A stretch of DNA of 6,373 nt from Pseudomonadota bacterium. GTDB taxonomy: Bacteria; Pseudomonadota; Alphaproteobacteria; Caulobacterales; Aquidulcibacteraceae. Shown here piece by piece: positions 1 to 6,076 of this stretch (position 1 is its first letter; every line of letters begins with the position of its first letter). Made by a program: the position numbers and the translations under genes. Where the stretch lies: contig JAEWNX010000371.1 of assembly GCA_023461135.1 (NCBI GenBank), forward strand, positions 1-6,373, written 5' to 3'. The notes beneath the pieces were generated by a model. It saw only the letters and a list, made by a program, of their open reading frames with translations, ran no database searches and had not been told where the DNA came from.

Positions 1-32
1 GCTCTAGCGAGCGCCCCCTTGCCGATGTGGTC

Positions 33-191
33 TTAGCGAGCGGCGGCCTTGCGCGTCTTGCGCTTGGCGGTCTTGCGCTTCGCAGCCTTGCGGGCCGGCT
101 TGCGCGCGACCTTCTTGGCGGTCTTGCGCGTGGCCTTGCGAGCCTTCGTCTTCTTCGCCTTCTTCGCGACCTTCTTAACCTTCTTAGCCAT
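33..191 (-). CDS. Small histone H1-like, lysine/alanine-rich DNA-binding protein (52 aa)
   Basis: A 52-residue protein made almost only of Lys (20), Ala (14), Arg (8) and Thr (5). It has no acidic and no aromatic residues, so 28 of 52 positions are basic. The N-terminal third is built of A/V-K-K units and the C-terminal half of K-R-K-T and A-R-K units, with a single proline at residue 32. This matches the C-terminal tail of eukaryotic H1 and bacterial H1-like (Hc1/AlgP-type) proteins, which bind DNA non-specifically and compact the nucleoid; that role is inferred from composition. The ATG at 191 is chosen because GAGGAA lies 6 nt upstream and the composition changes abruptly there; the frame is open further upstream but reads into AT-richer spacer. 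All 20 lysines are AAG. It lies about 220 nt downstream of xerC on the same strand and is probably transcribed separately. A ribosomal-protein-tail paralogue is a less likely alternative. Confidence 0.8.
   Translation of the reverse strand: MAKKVKKVAKKAKKTKARKATRKTAKKVARKPARKAAKRKTAKRKTRKAAAR
63..129. repeat. In-frame direct repeat within the H1-like gene
   Basis: The 16-nt string CTTGGCGGTCTTGCGC occurs at 63-78 and again at 114-129. The 51-nt offset is 17 codons, so both copies read the same peptide. It reflects the repetitive basic units of the H1-like protein and suggests growth by internal duplication or selection on the Lys-rich unit. Confidence 0.6.
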
Positions 192-197
192 TTTCGT

Positions 198-203
198 TTC
201 CTC
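198..203 (-). promoter_or_regulatory. Shine-Dalgarno site of the H1-like gene
   Basis: On the minus strand this reads GAGGAA and lies 6 nt before the ATG at 191. It is one of the two clear ribosome binding sites in the window and decides the start of the H1-like gene against upstream in-frame codons. Confidence 0.75.
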
Positions 204-384
204 GTTTTTACTGGTGTTGCACGTGGGTTGGATGGGAGTTGTTTGACTCTCCGAGTATGGTTTCTGACGGAATTTGGTTTGCGATTGGTTTCTGCAAGTC
301 ATCGCACGAATTTTTCTGCGCGTTTGATTTGAACACTGCATGCGTGTTGTTCGATTGCGCTGCGAGCGTTGAAAACAAAGGGCC
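204..384 (-). promoter_or_regulatory. AT-richer spacer, probable promoter/leader region of the H1-like gene
   Basis: By my count positions 201-380 are about 47% G+C, far below the flanking genes. No credible coding frame was found. A drop in G+C upstream of a gene with its own ribosome binding site suggests a promoter and 5' leader. I could not identify a convincing -35/-10 pair: a CATACT hexamer at 254-259 (minus strand) resembles a -10 box but has no matching -35. The regulatory role is inferred from position and composition only. Confidence 0.35.
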
Positions 385-404
385 GCACGCGAATGCGCGC
401 GTGC
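385..404 (-). terminator. Hairpin after xerC, possible intrinsic terminator
   Basis: On the minus strand, starting 8 nt past the xerC stop, the sequence forms a perfect 7-bp stem (GCACGCG / CGCGTGC) with a 6-nt loop. Two U-G pairs could extend the stem. It is followed by GGCCC and then a T-rich stretch (CTTTGTTTTC) rather than an immediate U run, so it is an imperfect rho-independent terminator. Read the other way, the hairpin is followed by A residues and would not terminate. Confidence 0.4.
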
Positions 405-412
405 AAAAATCG

Positions 413-1324
413 TCACGCGCGCGGATGTGCGCGGCGATACGACTGCAAAATTTTTTGCGTCTCGACGCTGGTGTAGCGCTGCGTCGTCGACAGTGATTCG
501 TGTCCGAGCAGGTCTTGGATCGCGCGGAGATCGCCGCCGTTCATCAGCAAATGTGTTGCGAAGGCATGGCGCAACGCGTGCGGGGTGGCGCTCGATGGCA
601 GGCCCAAACGCACCCTGAGTTCAGCCATCAGCGCTTGCGCCATACGCGGCGTCATGGCCCCGCCGCGCGCGGCGCGAAAGAGCGGAGCGTCCGCGGTGAG
701 CGCATAGGGGCAGAGCGCGGCGTAGCGTTCAACGGCCTCGCGCGCCGCGGCGAGCATGGGCACGAGGCGCTCTTTGCCGCCCTTGCCGTTGACGCGGAGC
801 ATCTCGGGCAGGGGCCGGTCGGCGCCTTTCAGAGCCAAGGCTTCGGAGATGCGCAGGCCCGCGGCGTAGAGGAGCGTGATGAGCGCGGCGTCGCGTGCGC
901 CGATCCATTCTTGGGATGCGGAGGCCTGCGCATCTGAGATCAAGTTGCGCGCGGCGGCTTCGGAGACGGGGCGCGGAAGCGCGGCCTTGAGTTTGGGGCC
1001 GCGCACCAGTGCGAGGCGCGCATTGGTGAGGCCGTGGCGGCGTTCGAGATAGCGATAGAAGCTGCGAATGGCCGCTAATGCGCGGGAAATCGAGCGATCG
1101 GCGAGCGCGTCCGGGCCTTGGCGACGATGGGCTAGATAGGCGCGCAGGTCGCGCGGTTCGAGCGCGGCCAGATCGCGAGCGCTGGGTTCGCCGCCGAGAT
1201 GCGATTGGAGAAAGCCGAGGAAAGCGGCGACGTCGCGCTCGTAGGCTTCGACAGAGTTGGCCGCGAAGCGCCGCTCATCGCGCAGATGCGCAGTCCATTG
1301 AGCGAGCAGGGCGGCGGCGGACAT
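413..1324 (-). CDS. xerC: Tyrosine recombinase XerC
   Basis: Site-specific recombinase of 303 aa, the usual XerC/XerD length. With its partner it cuts and rejoins DNA at the dif site to resolve chromosome dimers at cell division. Residues 1-105 form the N-terminal SAM-like core-binding domain (E-R-D-V-A-A-F, Y-L-A-H-R). Residues 115-303 form the catalytic domain. The full catalytic set is visible: R158 in GLRISE, K181 in NGKGGKER, H249 and R252 in HALRHAFATHLL, H275 in LLGHESLSTTQRY, and nucleophile Y284. XerC is preferred over XerD because of the nearby priA, a common alphaproteobacterial neighbourhood, and the AHPRA ending, but sequence alone does not fully separate them. The ATG at 1324 gives a family-like N-terminus but has no good ribosome binding site; a hairpin abuts it. 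An in-frame TTG at 1351 would add nine residues. The DUF4274 gene lies 34 nt upstream, probably in the same transcript. Confidence 0.93.
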   Translation of the reverse strand: MSAAALLAQWTAHLRDERRFAANSVEAYERDVAAFLGFLQSHLGGEPSARDLAALEPRDLRAYLAHRRQGPDALADRSISRALAAIRSFYRYLERRHGLTNARLALVRGPKLKAALPRPVSEAAARNLISDAQASASQEWIGARDAALITLLYAAGLRISEALALKGADRPLPEMLRVNGKGGKERLVPMLAAAREAVERYAALCPYALTADAPLFRAARGGAMTPRMAQALMAELRVRLGLPSSATPHALRHAFATHLLMNGGDLRAIQDLLGHESLSTTQRYTSVETQKILQSYRRAHPRA

Positions 1325-1340
1325 GGCGCTATTGAGCGCC
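1325..1340 (-). promoter_or_regulatory. Hairpin directly abutting the xerC start codon
   Basis: A perfect 6-bp inverted repeat (GGCGCT, 4-nt loop, AGCGCC) ends at the base before the ATG of xerC. In the transcript it would occupy the place where a ribosome binding site should be. It may damp translation or couple it to ribosomes finishing the upstream gene. It could also be chance in GC-rich DNA. Confidence 0.35.
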
Positions 1341-1358
1341 GCGCCCGTCAATATCTCG

Positions 1359-2330
1359 TCAACGCTTCGAGGACGCGACGTGCGCGAGCCAGTAATCGTA
1401 GTGGTAGCGCACCTGGCCGTCGGCGAAGGTGTATTTGGGCGCGTGCGTGCGGCCGCGGTGGGTGATGAGGTCGTTGGTGAGCTGCCATGGGCTCTCGCCG
1501 GTGGCGCGCGCGGTCTCGATCTCCTGCTCGAAGTCACGGCGCATGCGCATGGTGAGTTCGAGCCCAAGCTCGACGTTTGGATAGAAGCCGTTCTCCAGCC
1601 GCGCGGCCAGCTTCTGCACGAATTGTCGATGCCGGCCCTGGTCCAGCGTGGTGGCGACAAGGCCGGGGCGGGCGATGCAAAGCGCGTAGACGGCGGTGGC
1701 GCGGTCGCAGGTGCGCTGCGATGTGATCCAGTTCAGTTCGCCCACGCCCAGGTCCCAATCCCAGCGCAACACGATCTCGTGCCAGTCATCCGGATCCATG
1801 TGCTGGATTAGGTCGAGCGTGGTCGCGCCCTTGAGGTCTATGCTGGCGGCGCGCCACTCGTACCAGCGGCTGAAATGCGCCCGGCGCGCCCGCTCAGCGG
1901 CTTCGTGCGAGAGCAGGTCGGCGATGAGCTGGCTGCGCGCTTCGCTCAACATGCCGCGGAAGTCCGGTTCGGCGCGCCATTGCGCCAACTGGAAATGAAA
2001 GGTTTCCGCACGCTCGAAGCAGCAGACGTAAAGCGCGTAGATCCGTTTCAGGGCCACATCGTCGAGGCGCGAGAAATTCACGGTCCGGCCGGCGGCGCGC
2101 TGGACCAGCGTCCGGTACGCCCGGTGCTGGGGCGGCACGAACTCGTCGGGGAGGGCGCCCTCGTATTCGCGGTAGAGGCGCGCGAGGAGCTGCGCCGGCG
2201 CGCCATTCGGCGCGAACGGCGTGAACAGCCGGTCGAACTTGGCATCCGTCCAGGGGTGGACGACGCGCGAGATGAGGTTCGTCAACATGACGGCCCCAGG
2301 GTCGCGCGCGATGGCTAAGGAGGCGTCCAT
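1359..2330 (-). CDS. DUF4274 domain-containing protein
   Basis: A soluble protein of 323 aa with no signal peptide or membrane segment. Its C-terminal half carries a DUF4274-like segment at about residues 171-235: HEIVLRWDWDLGVGELNWI (184-202) followed by the C-D-x-A-T-A-V-Y stretch (208-215). This fits the family pattern of a tryptophan-rich strand or helix and then a 'cold spot' Cys-Asp. The N-terminal half is rich in charged and aromatic residues and I recognise no other domain there. The function of DUF4274 is not established; such domains occur in Imm-like and other small proteins, so no role is assigned. The start is uncertain. ATG 2330 is used, GTG 2336 and ATG 2288 are in frame, and none has a strong ribosome binding site. 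The gene lies upstream of xerC on the same strand (34-nt gap) and diverges from priA, so it may be co-transcribed with xerC. Confidence 0.8.
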   Translation of the reverse strand: MDASLAIARDPGAVMLTNLISRVVHPWTDAKFDRLFTPFAPNGAPAQLLARLYREYEGALPDEFVPPQHRAYRTLVQRAAGRTVNFSRLDDVALKRIYALYVCCFERAETFHFQLAQWRAEPDFRGMLSEARSQLIADLLSHEAAERARRAHFSRWYEWRAASIDLKGATTLDLIQHMDPDDWHEIVLRWDWDLGVGELNWITSQRTCDRATAVYALCIARPGLVATTLDQGRHRQFVQKLAARLENGFYPNVELGLELTMRMRRDFEQEIETARATGESPWQLTNDLITHRGRTHAPKYTFADGQVRYHYDYWLAHVASSKR

Positions 2331-2395
2331 CAGCACGGTAAAACCGCATTCAGTAACAGCGCCGCCACATCCGACGCTTTCGCCGAATCCCCGCG

Positions 2396-2413
2396 GCCCT
2401 TAGATTCCAGGGC
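2396..2413 (+). promoter_or_regulatory. Small inverted repeat in front of priA
   Basis: A 5-bp inverted repeat (GCCCT, 8-nt loop, AGGGC) ends one base before the priA ATG at 2415. It lies in the gap shared by priA and the divergent DUF4274 gene (2331-2414), where promoters for both must lie. I could not pick out convincing -35/-10 boxes in that gap. The AGGG of the right arm is too close to the ATG to be a normal ribosome binding site. Confidence 0.25.
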
Positions 2414-2414
2414 G

Positions 2415-4694
2415 ATGACCTCCACCGCCCGCCGCCGCGCCATGGAAGCGCTGAAGCGCCAGCAGGCGCCCGCGCCGCTGGGTCCGCTGTTCGCGGTGGC
2501 TGAGGAGGGGACTGAGTACGAGGCGGATACGCTGGACAAGGTGTCCGTCCTGTTTCCGCTGCCGCTGCCGGAGCCGTTCGATTATCGCGCGGGCCATTCG
2601 CTGGGGCTGAAGCCTGGGATGCATGTGATTGCGCCGATCGGGCCGCGGCTGGTGCGCGGCGTGGTGTGGGCCGTGGAGGAGAACCATCCGGGGGCGGCGA
2701 ACCTGAAAGCGATCGAGGAAGTACTGCCTGGGCCGGCGCTGCCGGAGATCTCGCGCACGTTTCTGGATTGGGCGGCGAAGTATCTGGTGCGGCCGCCGGG
2801 CGATTTGCTGCGCATGGTGGCGCGTTCGCCCGAAGCGTTGCTGCCGCCGCCGACGCATATCGTGCTCGCGCCGACGGGCGAGCTGCCGCCCAAGGTGACC
2901 GATGCGCGGCGCCGCGTACTGGAGGAAGCGGCGAAAGAGCATGTGAGCGCGGCGGAGCTGGCGCGGCGCGCGGATGTGTCTTCAGCAGTCGTTAAGGGGC
3001 TCGTCGATTGTGGCGCGCTGACGAAGCTCGAGATCAGCGAAGACCCGCCGTTCCCGCCGCCGGACTTGGCGAGGAGCGGAAAGGCGCTGTCGGAGATCCA
3101 GACCGCCGCGGCAGAGCAAGTATGCGCCGGCGTGCGGGATGGGCAGTTTCACGTCTCGCTGCTCGACGGCGTGACGGGGTCGGGCAAGACGGAAGTTTAT
3201 CTCGAAGCCGCCGCTGAAGCGCTGCGCGGTGCGCCCGATGCACAAGTGCTGGTGCTGTTGCCGGAAATCGCGCTGACGCAGGCGGCGATGTCGCGCTTCG
3301 AGGGGCGGTTTGGCGTGACGCCAGTGGAGTGGCACTCGGCGATTCCAAGCAAAGCGCGGCGGCGCGCTTGGCGCGAAGTGGCGGCGGGGCGGGCGCGGCT
3401 TGTGGTCGGCGCGCGCTCGGCGCTGTTCCTGCCATTTCCGAATTTGCGGCTCATCGTGGTCGATGAAGAGCACGATCCTTCCTACAAGCAGGAAGAAGGC
3501 GTGATTTATCAGGCGCGTGATCTCGCCGTGGCGCGCGCCAAGCTCGGCAATTGCGCTGTGATCCTGGCGAGCGCGACGCCTTCGCTGGAAACGCTGGTGA
3601 ATGCACAGCAGGGCCGGTACGCGCACGTGCTGTTGCCATCGCGTCACGGCGCGGCGGAATTGCCGGATGTGGAGCTGGTCGATCTCAAGATCGATGCGCC
3701 GGAGAAGGGGCGCTGGCTTTCGCCGAAGCTGATCAAGGGCGCAGCCGAAACGTTGCTGCGCGGCGAGCAGGCTCTCTTCTATATGAACCGGCGCGGGTAT
3801 GCGCCGCTGACTTTGTGCCGCGCGTGCGGACACCGGATGAAATCGCCGGAGACCGATAGCTGGCTGGTCGAACACAAATATTCCGGGCGGCTCATCTGCC
3901 ATCTCACGGGGTTTTCGATTCCAAAGCCGAAGACATGCCCCGAGTGCGGCGCGCCGGATTCGTTTACTTCGATCGGTCCGGGGGTAGAGCGCATCGAGGA
4001 GGAGGTGCGTGAGTTCTTTCCGAATGCCCGGATCGAGATTTTCTCATCGGACACCACGCCGGACGGCGAAGCGGTGCGCGGTCTCGAGCAGCGCATGGAG
4101 CAGGGCGAAATCGATATTCTCATCGGCACGCAGATTGTCGCGAAGGGTCACAACTTTCCGAACCTGACGTTCGTTGGCGTGGTCGATGCGGATCTGGGGC
4201 TGAAGGGCGGCGATCTGCGCGCGGGCGAGCGCACGTTTCAGCTCGTGAGCCAGGTCGCGGGCCGTGCTGGCCGTCACGAGAAGCCGGGCAGGGCGCTCAT
4301 TCAGACATATGCGCCGGACGAGCCCGTGATGCAGGCGCTGGCGGCGCAGGATCGCGATGCTTTTTTTGCGGCGGAGGTTGCTGAGCGCGAGGCGGCTGGG
4401 ATGCCGCCATATGGACGGCTCGCTGCGGTGATCGTCTCCGCGCCGAATGAGCAGCTGGCGAACGATGCGGCGAAGCTGATGGGAGAGAAGGCGCCGGTGA
4501 CGGATGGGCTGGATTTGTGGGGCCCCGCGCCTGCGCCGCTCTCCGTGATCCGGGGCATGCACCGGCGGCGGTTTTTGATCCGCGCCAACCGCGGTGTGGA
4601 TGTGAGTGCGTTTCTGGCTGCGTGGTCGAGCCGCGTAAGACTGCATAGCGCCGTGCGTGTGCAGATCGACGTCGATCCGTACAGCTTCTTGTGA
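2415..4694 (+). CDS. priA: Primosomal replication-restart helicase PriA
   Basis: A 3'-to-5' superfamily 2 DNA helicase of 759 aa (E. coli PriA is 732) that recognises stalled forks and reloads the replisome. A 40-residue variable N-terminus precedes the DNA-binding domain (about 41-140, VSVLFPLPLPEPFDY). Walker A GVTGSGKT is at 252-259, the DEEH box at 350-353, motif III SATP at 386-389, GTQIVAKGHNFP at 571-582 and motif VI QVAGRAGR at 613-620. The zinc insert at 468-511 is unusual. Cys pairs 468/471 and 508/511 are intact. In the inner pairs, positions 477, 480 and 498, where the family has Cys, are Ser, Thr and Thr; only C495 remains. Spacing matches E. coli exactly, so this is substitution, not an indel. 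ATG 2415 is used; ATG 2442 (residue 10) is an alternative. The stop overlaps the start of the next gene. Confidence 0.97.
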   Translation: MTSTARRRAMEALKRQQAPAPLGPLFAVAEEGTEYEADTLDKVSVLFPLPLPEPFDYRAGHSLGLKPGMHVIAPIGPRLVRGVVWAVEENHPGAANLKAIEEVLPGPALPEISRTFLDWAAKYLVRPPGDLLRMVARSPEALLPPPTHIVLAPTGELPPKVTDARRRVLEEAAKEHVSAAELARRADVSSAVVKGLVDCGALTKLEISEDPPFPPPDLARSGKALSEIQTAAAEQVCAGVRDGQFHVSLLDGVTGSGKTEVYLEAAAEALRGAPDAQVLVLLPEIALTQAAMSRFEGRFGVTPVEWHSAIPSKARRRAWREVAAGRARLVVGARSALFLPFPNLRLIVVDEEHDPSYKQEEGVIYQARDLAVARAKLGNCAVILASATPSLETLVNAQQGRYAHVLLPSRHGAAELPDVELVDLKIDAPEKGRWLSPKLIKGAAETLLRGEQALFYMNRRGYAPLTLCRACGHRMKSPETDSWLVEHKYSGRLICHLTGFSIPKPKTCPECGAPDSFTSIGPGVERIEEEVREFFPNARIEIFSSDTTPDGEAVRGLEQRMEQGEIDILIGTQIVAKGHNFPNLTFVGVVDADLGLKGGDLRAGERTFQLVSQVAGRAGRHEKPGRALIQTYAPDEPVMQALAAQDRDAFFAAEVAEREAAGMPPYGRLAAVIVSAPNEQLANDAAKLMGEKAPVTDGLDLWGPAPAPLSVIRGMHRRRFLIRANRGVDVSAFLAAWSSRVRLHSAVRVQIDVDPYSFL

Positions 4695-5239
4695 TGCGCC
4701 CCACCGTTCTCGCTCTTGCACTGATGTTCGGCGGCAGTTGCGCGAGCACCGAGGGGGAGAGCGAGACGGCCGCGCACTCCGTTGCACAAGTGATGATTTC
4801 AGCGCTGACGCCGACGGAGCAGGGGCGGGCTGGTTATGCGTGGGCCGCAGTGGAGGCGCGCATAGCGCCGCCGGTGCGCTGGCATGGCGAAGTGTTTCCG
4901 CCGGAGATGTTGGAAGGCACTGGATTACAACGCAACGGTTGGCTCGCGGGTGGAGGCCGGCAGTTCGATGTGATGATCCAGGGATCGTTCCAAGAGGTGC
5001 GGCGCGTCAGCGTTGACGTGAACGACGCCGTCGAAACGGAGGCGGTGCTCGACGAATTCCGCGCTGCCGGCGCTGAAGTTTCGGGCGCCGGCGACGATGA
5101 GACGGCGATGTTCTATTACGTGACTGTGCCTGGGCGGGAGACGGCGCAGTTCGAAGCGCGGCGCACGTGTACGCCGTATGGGAGCCGCGCGGCGCGGCAT
5201 TGCCGCAGCCTCATGACGTGGAATTACGAGCCGCTTTGA
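4694..5239 (+). CDS. Putative exported protein or lipoprotein of unknown function
   Basis: A 181-aa protein that I do not recognise. The N-terminus (MRP, then a hydrophobic stretch to residue 12, then GGSC) looks like a signal peptide. C16 could be a lipidation cysteine, although Gly at -3 is not the classic lipobox, so a plain exported protein is also possible. The mature part is mixed and acidic, with a D-V-N-D segment near 108 and a Tyr-Tyr strand near 141. Two further cysteines, C159 and C170 in the conserved-looking tail (TCTPYG and HCRSLM), could form a disulfide in the periplasm. The ATG at 4694 shares its A with the priA stop (TGATG), which implies translation coupled to priA. GTG 4691 is the next alternative start. 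No direct functional link to PriA is evident; the pairing may only be transcriptional. Confidence 0.78.
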   Translation: MRPTVLALALMFGGSCASTEGESETAAHSVAQVMISALTPTEQGRAGYAWAAVEARIAPPVRWHGEVFPPEMLEGTGLQRNGWLAGGGRQFDVMIQGSFQEVRRVSVDVNDAVETEAVLDEFRAAGAEVSGAGDDETAMFYYVTVPGRETAQFEARRTCTPYGSRAARHCRSLMTWNYEPL

Positions 5240-5314
5240 ACCGACGCCTTTGAAGTCCGGAAACGGCGAGCGGGCGGGTCCGAATGGGGCGAGTATGACT
5301 CTCGTTTCTACCCC

Positions 5315-5318
5315 GGAG
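5315..5318 (+). promoter_or_regulatory. Shine-Dalgarno site of the NTF2-like gene
   Basis: GGAG lies 7 nt before the ATG at 5326, a textbook spacing, and supports that start. In the 86-nt spacer from 5240 to 5325 I saw no clear promoter hexamers and no terminator. Confidence 0.7.
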
Positions 5319-5325
5319 TTTTGCA

Positions 5326-5799
5326 ATGAGCTTGACGGAAAATGCGCGCGGCGCGGCCGTCGCCCTGACGGCGCTGTTGTCGGCTGGCGCGGCTTTCGCC
5401 TCACCGGAGGAGGATCGCGCGACCGTGGCGGCGCTGGATACGGAGTATCAGGCCGCTGTCGAACGCAACGATGCAGAGACGATGGCGCGCATTCTCCATT
5501 CCGAGATGATCCTCGTGGTCGGACGGGGCGCCGTGTTCACACGCGAAGACTTGCTGCGTTCAGCGCGTGAGCGCGACATCGAGTATGAGGCGCAGGTCGA
5601 GGACGAGGGCACGCAGGTCGTGCGACTCTATGGACAGGACACGGCGATTGTTACCGCGCGCCTGTGGCTGAAGGGGACGCCGCGCGAAGGCGAGGCGTTC
5701 GACCGGCGGCTTTGGTTCAGCGATACCTATGTGCGCACGCCGGAAGGATGGCGCTACGCGTTCGGGCAAGCGTCGATCAGCTTGCCGGAAGGCCCTTGA
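5326..5799 (+). CDS. Secreted NTF2-like (DUF4440/SnoaL-type) protein
   Basis: A 157-aa protein with a cleavable signal peptide: polar start, hydrophobic core at 9-24, and an A-F-A site before S26. The mature part fits the DUF4440 branch of the NTF2-like fold. It opens with a helix (LDTEYQAAVERNDAETM, 37-53), then a strand with ILHSEMILVVGRG (56-68) and the FTREDLL turn. Paired strands follow (RLYGQDTAIVTARLWLKG, 100-117), and the sheet ends with FSDTYVRTPEGWRYAFGQAS (131-150). This cone-shaped fold binds small ligands or acts as a small enzyme, and proteins of this branch are often exported with no known substrate. No catalytic set can be named from sequence. A good ribosome binding site sits 7 nt before the ATG. 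Its last 23 nt overlap the end of the convergent DUF1330 gene. It may be read through from priA and the lipoprotein gene or have its own promoter. Confidence 0.88.
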   Translation: MSLTENARGAAVALTALLSAGAAFASPEEDRATVAALDTEYQAAVERNDAETMARILHSEMILVVGRGAVFTREDLLRSARERDIEYEAQVEDEGTQVVRLYGQDTAIVTARLWLKGTPREGEAFDRRLWFSDTYVRTPEGWRYAFGQASISLPEGP

Positions 5800-6076
5800 T
5801 CAGCAGCACGACGGCGTCGGCGCCGGCTTTTCGGTCTTCGGCGATCTCGGTGTATTCGGGCGAGGTGGCCCAGGCGCGAAAGGCGTTCGTGTCAGCGAAC
5901 TCCATCAGCACGACCTTGTTGCGGTCCCACCATTGGCCTTCGAGCACGCGTGGCGTTTCATCGGCGGCGAGCAGCTTGCCGTGGTACTTGTCGAGCACCG
6001 GCATGAAGCGGCTCATGTAGCGGCCGTAGCGTTCGGCGTCGTGGATGCGCAATTGCGCGAGCGCGTAGACGGTCAT
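5777..6076 (-). CDS. DUF1330 domain-containing protein
   Basis: A 99-aa cytoplasmic protein that is essentially a single DUF1330 domain, a ferredoxin-like dimeric alpha/beta barrel. The family signature is visible: MTVYALAQLRIHDAERYGRY (1-20), PVLDKYHGKLLAA (26-38), the LEGQW motif (45-49), the VVLMEFAD strand (55-62), the AWATSPEYTEIAEDR segment (68-82) and a closing LLIKGLP. Related small proteins bind or modify small molecules, but DUF1330 has no settled function. The ATG at 6076 is chosen because the family N-terminus begins there and the upstream in-frame extension is Arg/Ser-rich and unlike the family. The start overlaps the stop of the upstream partial gene by ATGA, so the two are probably translated together. 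The 3' end runs 23 nt into the end of the convergent NTF2-like gene. Confidence 0.9.
   Translation of the reverse strand: MTVYALAQLRIHDAERYGRYMSRFMPVLDKYHGKLLAADETPRVLEGQWWDRNKVVLMEFADTNAFRAWATSPEYTEIAEDRKAGADAVVLLIKGLPAS

Noticed and set aside
33..416. Longer version of the H1-like ORF (127 aa)
   Set aside because: The first 75 residues lie in AT-richer spacer, have a wholly different composition, and end at a clear ribosome binding site and ATG at 191.
239..496. Plus-strand ORF of 85 aa across the spacer and the end of xerC
   Set aside because: Starts at TTG with no ribosome binding site, runs antisense into xerC, and shows no family features.
413..1324. XerC as an integrase of a mobile element with att sites
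   Set aside because: Length and motifs are those of chromosomal Xer proteins, priA is nearby, and there is no tRNA, direct-repeat att pair or phage gene in the window.
1325..1660. N-terminal extension of XerC inside the DUF4274 gene
   Set aside because: The extension is Arg/Ser/Pro-rich out-of-frame translation of the DUF4274 gene; the XerC family N-terminus begins at the ATG at 1324.
2336..2346. Palindrome CGGTAAAACCG near the DUF4274 start as an operator
   Set aside because: Only 4-bp arms around a 3-nt centre and a single copy; too short to claim a binding site.
2982..3902. 306-aa minus-strand ORF antisense to priA
   Set aside because: A shadow frame created by GC-rich codon usage of priA; rich in Arg/His/Gln, with no recognised motif or ribosome binding site.
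4044..4787. 247-aa minus-strand ORF antisense to the priA 3' end
   Set aside because: Mirror of the conserved PriA motif V/VI region; low-complexity Arg/His content, no domain.
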